23,850 nt of DNA from Gymnopus androsaceus JB14 (taxonomy: Eukaryota; Basidiomycota; Agaricomycetes; Agaricales; Omphalotaceae), in NCBI GenBank assembly GCA_009733575.1, contig ML770036.1, forward strand, positions 1-23,850, read 5' to 3'. Below the pieces are notes generated by a model. That model searched no databases. It had not been told where the DNA came from and was given only the letters and a program-made list of their open reading frames with translations. Made by a program: the position numbers and the translations under genes. Below are positions 18,236 through 23,850 of the stretch, one piece after another (position 1 is the stretch's first letter; every line of letters begins with the position of its first letter).

Positions 18236-19439
18236 TCCTATTGCATTCCCATCTTTTCCTCCAAATTTTTTGCATTACACAGATTTTTCAGCTGCTACTG
18301 TACATTGTTTACCTCTACCTAATACTACTGCTTCCGATAGCAAAATTTACAACTGCATAATCACTCCTTATGACGCACAAGGCTTCGCTAAACTCTTAGG
18401 CAAATGCAACTTATCCAATAAATATCCTTTATTAATCAACAATTTAACTTATGGTTTTCCCATTGGCAACATGCCTCCCTTGACAGAAACAGTCATTATC
18501 CCAAACCATCCCTCAATCGTGGAACATCTTGATGCCGTTTACAAATATATTAATACAGAGTTGGAGGCCCGCAGGATGTCAGGACCATTCTCACAGGCAG
18601 AAGCAGAGCATATCCTGCGGGGCCCCTTCTATTGCTCCCCCTTTGGTGTAGTTTCACAAGACCAAGGTCCAAACTCACCACCAAAAATATGCATCTGCTG
18701 CCATCTTTCAAAAGACGCCTCAGACATGGCCTCCGTCAACAGTTTTATCAACAAAGAAGAGTTCCCAACCCGTTTTGACATGGCATCGAAGGCAGCAGAG
18801 GCAGTGAGTTTTCCTTTTTATTTCCCTCGTTTCCCAGTATCATTCTCTTTCAATGAACATGTATCCAATTCCCATATTTTTCATCCAATCACTATATCCC
18901 CCTATCATCATCATATCATCATCTATCACCTATCATCTATCATCCATCCAGAGTCAGTATCTGACTGCACCTATCACATCCAGATTGCCTCATCCCCGCC
19001 GGGCACTCAAGCCTGTGCTTTTGATATCAAAGCTTTCCATCGCACATGCCCCATCATTCCAGCGCACAAACCATATTTGATAGTGGGCATGGAAGGAAAG
19101 TACTACATCAATCACTGCCACCCTTTCAGACTTCACCCAGCCAGTAGCAATTCAGGCCAAATAGCTAATGCCTCCACCGAAATTTGGCCGGAGGTCTGCC
19201 CCGGACTCCTCCCTTTCAAATATGAAGACGACATGAGCGTCCTACAATTTCCGGACCCATTCGGCCAGTTCACAGAAGGTGAATATTCTTACTCATTTGA
19301 CTGCGACTTCTGTATGGCTCTCATTGCCATACTGAGTATCCCTTGGCATCCAACTAAAACTGGGCTCCGCTTTGCATTCGAGATGGTCTTTATTGGTTTC
19401 TTTTGGGACTTAATCAATTGGAGGGTTTCCTTACCCTAG
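18129..19439 (+). pseudogene. DIRS-type ORF2: reverse transcriptase
   Basis: The first ATG in this frame inside ORF1 is at 18129; translation could also arise by frameshifting from ORF1. The RT starts near 18495 (IIPNHPSIVEHLDAVYKYI) and carries RMSGPFSQAEAEHILRGPF, the FPTRFDMASKAAEA segment, FDIKAFHRTCPI with the first catalytic Asp, YEDDM with the Asp pair at about 19220, and the DIRS-typical FIGFFWDLINWRVSLP at the end. An in-frame segment of 180 nt (18804-18983) looks like an intron. TAG at 19437-19439 ends the frame, where relatives continue into RNase H; the same frame resumes at once, with a further TGA at 19464, so these are lesions. Confidence 0.85.
18804..18983 (+). other. Putative 180-nt spliceosomal intron within the reverse transcriptase
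   Basis: It starts GTGAGT and ends CACATCCAG, with a CTGAC branch-point candidate (18961-18965) about 20 bases before the acceptor. The encoded stretch is low-complexity (FPFYFPRFP, HHHIIIYHLSS) and sits between AAEA and a short spacer before PPGTQACAFDI, segments that I would expect to lie close together in DIRS reverse transcriptases. It is exactly 60 codons and has no stop. Confidence 0.6.
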
Positions 19440-20140
19440 ATGAAACGGTTAAAGTTCCTCACATGAGTCGCAACACTTCTAGACAGAATCAATCAGCACA
19501 CTCTCTTGGATACCCAGATCATACATGGATCACTGGTCCACATATGTTTTGTCTACATTAGCGGATTATCCTATCTCCCAGCCATATCAAATTTCATGTT
19601 GCAGTACAATACCAATAACTTCATCCCTCGCCGTGCCTCTAAATCTCTTCACTTGACGCTTACCTGGTGGAAAAACCAGTTGTCCATCCAAAATTTTCAC
19701 CGCCAGCTGCACCTGCTACAGACGCTAGACGATCTAGGCATATTCATAGATGCATCTACAAGTTGGGGTATTGGTATCATTGGAGACAAATGGTACGCTT
19801 TCAAACTCATACCAGATTGGAAGGTACCAGGTTTGGACATTGGATGGCTTGAGGCAGTTGCAGCATCGCAACGCTCATCTCCTTATGCACTCAGATAACA
19901 CGGGGGCCATTGGAGCCCATGACAAGGGTTGCAGCTGCAATATTGCACCGAACCTTTGTGTTTGATGTACCTATCTCATATCATCAGAACATCTTATCAT
20001 TCCCAAATTCATGTACATTCCTTCAGCCAATAACCTGGCAGATCCAATATCCCGTGGCATTTTAGGTCATCCCTCATGTCGCTTGACCAGAACCTTCATT
20101 CTACCTTCCGAATTATCAACATTATTTACCAAACCTCTCG
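19440..20140 (+). pseudogene. DIRS-type ORF2: connection and RNase H-like domain
   Basis: The frame continues after the RT stop with KRLKFLT-stop-VATLLDRINQ (TGA 19464-19466), IHGSLVHICFVY, LPAISNF and DASTSWGIGII..KW, then WLEAVA. Near 19860 it shifts frame to HLLMHSDNTGAIGAHDKG, reaches TGA 19963-19965, and ends with YIPSANNLADPISRG near 20060. The acidic DASTSWGIG and HSDNTG motifs match the RNase H of DIRS elements. About 20 residues expected between WLEAVA and HLLMHSD are missing. Two TGA codons are where Arg would fit. Confidence 0.75.
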
Positions 20141-20149
20141 TTTAATGAT

Positions 20150-20768
20150 ATCTCCTTTTCTTTTCATCTACAATGCACCGCCAGATGCAAGTACCCAGAC
20201 AGCAGTATTTCAGCCTGCAGTGTTCCCGCTATCCAATAGCCTAGGCACTTAATGGGTAGACCCCAACACATTAATAGCTCATGATTTAGGCATCACATTG
20301 CAGTTCACACTGACTACTATCCCACTTGTTCATTATACTCGACCTTTATCTAATACACCTTCATCTTCTCTTCCAAATACCCTGCATGATGTCCGAGCGG
20401 CAGCGGCACGCACACTTCCACAGAAGACAGCGCGACAATCTTTGCAGAAAAATTACCTGGCACCAAGTCCTTTTTGTCCAGCAAATGTACCCGCAGATTG
20501 ACGAGTGCTTCTTTGGACTATGCCATACTCACTACACTCACAAGCAGTACATGATAGTGAAATATCTCATTGTTTACAAGTCAAAATGTTTGAGGGTCTT
20601 TTGATTGCTATGACAGACAATACATGACAGGCTTATGGAGCAGGTTTACTTTGGTTTAATCAATTTTCCGATGCCGAATCTATTTCCGAGGCTTTGAGAA
20701 TGCCAGCCTCATCTATCCTCCTGGGAGCGTTCATGGCAGATCATATGGGGACATGCTCTGGTAAGTGT
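20150..20768 (+). pseudogene. Tyrosine recombinase, N-terminal part, cut by insertion
   Basis: Decayed coding sequence runs from about 20150; the best piece (about 20580-20768) reads MFEGLLIAMTDNT-stop-QAYGAGLLWFNQF and LRMPASSILLGAFMADH, resembling the SAM-like core-binding region of recombinases of fungal DIRS-order elements. TGA 20625-20627 falls where TRQAYGAG is expected. The catalytic R..H-x-x-R..Y half is absent because the gypsy LTR starts at 20769; it may lie beyond the chromovirus outside the window. Confidence 0.6.
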
Positions 20769-20996
20769 TGTTAGGATCGTGCTTCGGTTGAGTCGCGAAC
20801 CGAGCCCGAGATGGTTCGGTTCCAGCGAAGAGTATCTGGAGATTAGAAGCGACCCGAAGTCGAGCCGATAATGAAATACATCGGGAATGGAAACCCGAAC
20901 GAACCGAAGTCACTAGAAGTTGAAGGAGAGCGAACCTTGGTATTGCTGAAGGCAATACCCTTACTACGCCGTGATGGTCCTAAGGATGAGAGATGT

Positions 20997-21014
20997 CGGC
21001 CGATAAGTCGGCCG
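20997..21014. promoter_or_regulatory. CGGCCG-N6-CGGCCG site 1 in LTR
   Basis: Two CGGCCG palindromes are separated by six bases. The same spacing recurs at 21274-21291. Zn2Cys6 proteins often bind paired CGG triplets, so these are candidate binding sites; the hexamer is, however, common across the element. Confidence 0.3.
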
Positions 21015-21273
21015 AGACACCGAGATTAGGATATGAAGTATAGGGATAATCCAAGTTGATATTTAAACTAAGGTATGGCTACAAAGTGTCTAGCTTATAT
21101 ACCTAAGTCTTTATTGTTAAATAATGTTTCCGAGACATATCCGAAAGATAATAACTATTGTAAAAGCATTGAGTAACTGTCATAGAAAGAACAATAACAT
21201 ACAAGGCATCGTCCGAAGGGTCCGATGCCCGAATCCGATAAGTCCGAATGAGATTATCATGGGCGTTGACTAT

Positions 21274-21291
21274 CGGCCGAGGCTTCGGCCG
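21274..21291. promoter_or_regulatory. CGGCCG-N6-CGGCCG site 2 in LTR
   Basis: This has the same arrangement as 20997-21014 with a different six-base spacer (AGGCTT), about 40 bp inside the LTR start on the minus strand. Confidence 0.3.
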
Positions 21292-21328
21292 ATGACTCGA
21301 TTGGTTATCGATTCGCATGGTCGTAACA

Positions 21329-21342
21329 GTATCCCCCTCTTG
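21329..21342 (-). promoter_or_regulatory. Chromovirus polypurine tract
   Basis: The minus strand reads CAAGAGGGGGATAC directly before the LTR start TGTTACG, the position and composition expected for plus-strand priming. Confidence 0.8.
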
Positions 21343-21452
21343 GCCTGAGCCCTCGAAGGCCTAAGTTCGCGTATTCCGTGGTTGATGCCATAATTGATCG
21401 GGGAACTCAGGATTCAGGGTTGAAGTTCTTTTCGATCGACCGAGTTCTCCGA

Positions 21453-21480
21453 CACGTGATGTTCGAATTGGCTATATTAA
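21453..21480 (+). promoter_or_regulatory. Promoter of the antisense gene: CACGTG box and TATA-like box
   Basis: CACGTG (21453-21458) is followed by TATATTAA (21473-21480), 51 bp before the ATG at 21531, and the leader ends in a pyrimidine tract (TTTCTTTCTTCCCTTCCCCCC). These are plus-strand signals between the LTR and the gene. Confidence 0.5.
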
Positions 21481-21530
21481 TTGCCGTTGGATTTTGACTT
21501 TGGAAAAATTTTCTTTCTTCCCTTCCCCCC

Positions 21531-22424
21531 ATGTCACCCTCCAAATCTCGCTCTTCAACTCCCAACTCCATCATCGACGACGACGAAGCAGCCTTGTTAG
21601 CTGCTGAAAAAGCCGCCGCTGACGCGCAACGCGTAGCGCAAGAGAAGCTGGCGCGCTTGAAGGAAAGAAAGAGCAGGAGCGCGAGCGGAAAAGGCTCGAG
21701 GAGGAAGCTCGGAAGAGGCGCGAGCGTGAGGAGGAAGTCGAACGGCAGAGGAAGGCGGCCGAGGAGGCCGAGAAAAAAGCGGCCGAGGAGGCAAGGAAAA
21801 AGAAGAAGGAGACGCAGAGTAAATCCGGTAAAAAGCCGGTGAGTATTTTTCTTTTTCTTCGTTGTTGTATACTGAACTCCCCCCTTTTTAGGTTAAAAGC
21901 ACTTTCGTCATCCGCGACGATTCGGAGGATCAAGCTGGACCTTCGACAAAGAGAAGAGCAGAGGTGCATAGCCGATTATCATTCGGCCAGACACACACTG
22001 ACTTTGTCTTCCCTAGGAGTCGGCCGAGGAGAGTGATGGCGGTAATGCCAATGCCGAGCCTTGCGCTCGGTGTGTCAACAAGGGCATTGCCTGCCAAAGG
22101 AACACGGTTGGCGCAACTTGCGTTTCATGCAAGTTAGCCAAACTTGGGTGTTCGTTGACTGGAAATGTGCTGGCGAAGAGAGGTTCGGCGCAGAAAAAAC
22201 GCAAGGTGGAGGTCGAGCGTCCGACGTCGGATACGTCGGCCGTTGCGACCAAAGCCGATATTATTCGAATTGAACGGCGATTGGAGCGCCTGGAGAGTAT
22301 GATGGAGGAGGCGTTGGACATGTTGTCCGACACGGAGCACGATAGGGAGGGGACAGCAAGGTCGACCGGAGCGAAGAAGAACTCGAGTCCAAAGAAGGAC
22401 AAGGGTAAAGGAAAAGCGAAGTGA
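21531..22424 (+). CDS. Antisense accessory gene of the chromovirus: coiled-coil protein with Zn2Cys6-like cluster
   Basis: Three exons can be joined: 21531-21838, 21892-21963 and 22017-22424, with introns GTGAGT..TTTAG (53 nt) and GTGCAT..CCTAG (53 nt, branch CTGAC). Both junctions are phase 0 and the frame ends at TGA 22422-22424, giving about 262 residues. Order: Ser/Pro-rich start (MSPSKSRSSTPNS), acidic IIDDDEAALLAAEKAA, a long Glu/Lys/Arg coiled coil (about 45-100), a short linker, then CARC..C..CVSC..C with spacing CX2CX6CX8CX2CX6C near 140-170, a basic KKRK stretch, a second coiled coil (IIRIERRLERLESMMEEAL) and a Lys-rich tail. The Cys spacing fits the fungal Zn2Cys6 DNA-binding cluster, but the lysines usual after the second Cys are missing, so DNA binding is unproven. 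In exon 1 the frame shifts near 21663-21671 (GAAAGAAAG), consistent with one lost A; exon length 308 agrees. It lies antisense between pol and the 3' LTR, convergent with pol. Confidence 0.7.
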
Positions 22425-22657
22425 GGTTTGGTATCGGTTCGGCCGAAGGACTAAATATTTTTGTACATAAAAATTAATTTCTTGATCTTTAATTTGAGTG
22501 AATATAAGTATGACTCGGAACGAAATTCGGCCGAGTGTAATTTAAAAAAGAAAAAGAAAGTAGAAAGGCTCTAAGCTCAATTTGCTATCATGGCAAAGAG
22601 TCCATCGACCGAGATTACGGCCGATAAAGAATAAAATTGTAAAACAAAAGCGTACAG
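22425..22657. other. Convergent 3' region between antisense gene and pol
   Basis: This AT-rich 233 bp holds the 3' ends of two convergent reading frames. No further gene is visible; AATAAA-like sequences occur on both strands and may serve polyadenylation. Confidence 0.4.
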
Positions 22658-23850
22658 TCAAAGGGATTCGAGTGGTCCCGGTTTATTCGGATATCGGGTG
22701 TGGAAATTTGGAAGCAATTCTTCGGCATGTAATTCGTCGGCCGCAATCCAGCTGAACTCGTCGTCAGTTCCTTCATACCCTTTCCACCGGATATAGTATC
22801 GGAGAGGGCAGCGTCGATATCGTCGGTCGAACTTCGAGTCCAATATTTCGGCAACTTCGAATTCTTCCTCACCATCTACTTCGATCGGAGGTGGTGGAGG
22901 TTGTATTCGATTTGGTATCGGATTCGGAATCGCCGGTTCGAGCTGTGATACATGGAAAACTGGGTGGATTCGGGAAAGGTATTTCGGGAGCTGGAGTTTA
23001 TACGACAAGCTTCCGGGTCGGCCGATAACCTTGAAAGGTCCAAGGTATTTTTCGGCGAATTTTTTAGTGGGTCGAGTTGACTTGATGTGTTTCGCGAGTA
23101 CGAATGCTTCGGATCCGATAGTAAACTCGGGTGGAGGAATCCGATTTCGATCGGCTTGATCTTTATAACGCTTCTGGGCATTGGTGATTTCTTCCCGAAG
23201 GAAGGTGTGAAGTTCGTCAAGGTTAACGACGAAATCTCGAGCGAGATCGGAACAAACGTCAACTTCGGGGCGTACCGAAATGTTCGGGTGATAACCTTTG
23301 TTTGCAAAAAATGGAGATATAGTTGTCGATGCATTCGGCGCATTGTTATATGCGAATTCCGCGAGCGGTAGTATCTCTGACCAGTTATCCTGCTGGTAAG
23401 TAGTATAGATCCGAATGTATTGCTCCAAAGTTTGGTTAACCCTTTCGGTTTGACCGTCGCCTTCGGGATGGTAACCCGAAGTGAAGTGAAGTTCCATTGA
23501 GAGTGATTTTCCGAGAGCGCGAAAGAACGCCGAGACGAATTCGGAACCTCGATCAGAGGTTACATGACTCGGAACTCCGTGCTTGGAAAACACATGGATG
23601 ACGAATAGTTGAGCGAGTTGCTCGGAAGTGATGGTAGTGTGAGTGGGTATGAAAATGGCTTGTTTAGAGGATCGGTCTACAATGACCAGAATAGAGTTAA
23701 AGCCATTAGACATCGGAAGTTCTTCGATGAAATCCATGGATATAGAATCCCACGGCCGAAGAGGTACCGGAAGAGGTTTGAGAAGTCCATAAGGACGATG
23801 TCGTCGGGACTTGTTTCGGCCGCATATGGTGCAAGAGCCGACATAGTCTC
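22658..23850 (-). CDS. pol: Chromovirus Pol, integrase and chromodomain (5' partial)
   Basis: The frame is open from the window edge (first full codon at 23848) to TGA 22658-22660. It begins within the integrase zinc finger (SCTICGRNKSRRHRPYG, the last two Cys), followed by the catalytic core: Asp in MDFIEELP, Asp in TSDRGSEF and Glu in GQTERVN, with exactly 35 residues between the last two. The Ty3-type IN C-terminal segment includes KYLGPFKVIGRPG and IHPVFHVSQLEP. A chromodomain closes the protein (FEVAEILDSKF..YIRWKGY..DEFSWIAADEL..LLPNFH) with aromatic positions F, W and W available for a methyl-lysine cage. Chromodomains direct chromoviruses to histone-methylated heterochromatin. No lesion is seen, so the copy may be functional. 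Confidence 0.96.
   Translation of the reverse strand, partial: DYVGSCTICGRNKSRRHRPYGLLKPLPVPLRPWDSISMDFIEELPMSNGFNSILVIVDRSSKQAIFIPTHTTITSEQLAQLFVIHVFSKHGVPSHVTSDRGSEFVSAFFRALGKSLSMELHFTSGYHPEGDGQTERVNQTLEQYIRIYTTYQQDNWSEILPLAEFAYNNAPNASTTISPFFANKGYHPNISVRPEVDVCSDLARDFVVNLDELHTFLREEITNAQKRYKDQADRNRIPPPEFTIGSEAFVLAKHIKSTRPTKKFAEKYLGPFKVIGRPGSLSYKLQLPKYLSRIHPVFHVSQLEPAIPNPIPNRIQPPPPPIEVDGEEEFEVAEILDSKFDRRYRRCPLRYYIRWKGYEGTDDEFSWIAADELHAEELLPNFHTRYPNKPGPLESL

Larger units (their letters stand above)
16757..20768 (+). mobile_element. DIRS/Ngaro-type tyrosine-recombinase retroelement, degenerate and truncated
   Basis: Order on the plus strand: Gag-like ORF1 (16757-18235), overlapping RT-RNase H ORF2 (from about 18129 to about 20140), then the start of a tyrosine recombinase (about 20580-20768). 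The RT (GPFSQAEAEHILRGPF, FDIKAFHRTC, KYEDDM) and the RNase H ending in LADPISRG are characteristic of the DIRS order, which integrates by a tyrosine recombinase instead of a DDE integrase and has no ordinary LTRs. Whether it is DIRS-like or Ngaro-like needs its terminal repeats. It has several stops and frameshifts, and the recombinase is cut at 20768 by a chromovirus insertion. Confidence 0.85.
20769..21328 (-). repeat. Chromovirus 3' LTR, 560 bp
   Basis: It is bounded by TGTTACGACC (minus strand, at 21328) and ATCCTAACA (ending at 20769), i.e. TGTTA..TAACA terminal inverted repeats. The left border coincides with the break in the DIRS recombinase, and the right border with a polypurine tract, which settles orientation. 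A minus-strand TATATAAG lies at 21094-21101. The pairs of CGGCCG sites are described separately. Confidence 0.9.
20769..23850 (-). mobile_element. Ty3/gypsy chromovirus, 3' half (continues beyond window)
   Basis: Minus-strand order: integrase and chromodomain end of pol (22658-23850), an antisense accessory gene (21531-22424, plus strand), polypurine tract (21329-21342), 3' LTR (20769-21328). The AGTGT preceding it at 20764-20768 would be the target duplication, but its partner is outside. Base use differs sharply from the rest of the window: CpG and the hexamer CGGCCG are frequent. The visible pol is open, so this is the youngest element here and is inserted in the DIRS-type element. Confidence 0.95.

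Noticed and set aside
21663..21671. Programmed -1 frameshift site in the antisense gene
   Set aside because: The bases do not form a classical X-XXY-YYZ slippery heptamer; a lost base is simpler.
21571..21969. Minus-strand ORF over the antisense gene, Ser/Arg-rich
   Set aside because: It is the complement of the Glu/Lys/Arg coiled-coil coding sequence, whose bias produces long open frames on both strands.
1..23850. CRISPR array, prokaryotic operon or rRNA
   Set aside because: There are no regularly spaced repeats, no rRNA-like sequence, and the intron-bearing genes are eukaryotic.

Overview
The window looks like a piece of an Agaricomycete-type basidiomycete nuclear genome. The evidence is short spliceosomal introns (about 50-80 nt, GTRNGT donors, CTNAC-like branch points), a basidiomycete-style seven-helix membrane protein, and three retrotransposon types common in mushroom-forming fungi. 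No species can be named. Only the first 1.7 kb holds ordinary host genes. Most of the rest is nested or decaying mobile DNA and gene-free, AT-rich sequence.

Region by region: (1) 1-61, minus strand, the first 20 codons of a gene running out of the window, with a TATA box about 175 bp upstream. (2) 355-1637, minus strand, a complete seven-exon gene for a 303-residue seven-transmembrane protein; every exon phase closes. (3) 1638-4812, mostly non-coding, with two hairpins near 2.1-2.25 kb, a decayed PIF1-like helicase fragment (2713-3090, minus) and an unrecognised coding relic (about 3868-4360, minus). (4) 4813-11114, minus strand, a full-length Ty1/copia element with 343/364-bp LTRs, a 5-bp target duplication (GAGAG), a PBS, a PPT, an open gag and a broken pol. 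Between gag and protease sits a 741-bp inverted-repeat element (8134-8874) that carries CCCTAA telomere-type repeats. (5) 11120-16740, gene-free, with a 120-bp fold-back element and a TAACTTAT-rich inverted-repeat region. (6) 16757-20768, plus strand, a DIRS/Ngaro-type tyrosine-recombinase retroelement (Gag-like ORF1, RT-RNase H ORF2, start of the recombinase). It is degenerate, and its recombinase is cut by (7) a Ty3/gypsy chromovirus on the minus strand (20769 to beyond the window end): 3' LTR, PPT, and an intact integrase-chromodomain end of pol.

The most unusual item is a spliced plus-strand gene (21531-22424) inside the chromovirus, between the end of pol and the 3' LTR and antisense to pol. 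It encodes a charged coiled coil, a CX2CX6CX8CX2CX6C cluster matching the fungal Zn2Cys6 spacing, a second coiled coil and a lysine-rich tail. A CACGTG box and a TATA-like box lie just upstream, next to the LTR. A retroelement carrying its own antisense zinc-cluster gene is the best candidate here for an undescribed system. Exon 1 has an apparent one-base deletion, so this copy may be dead.

Relative ages: the copia and DIRS elements show CpG-to-TpG/CpA decay (stops at former CGA codons; 6 of 7 LTR substitutions at CpG), whereas the chromovirus is rich in intact CpG. The layering is DIRS, then chromovirus; and copia, then inverted-repeat element.
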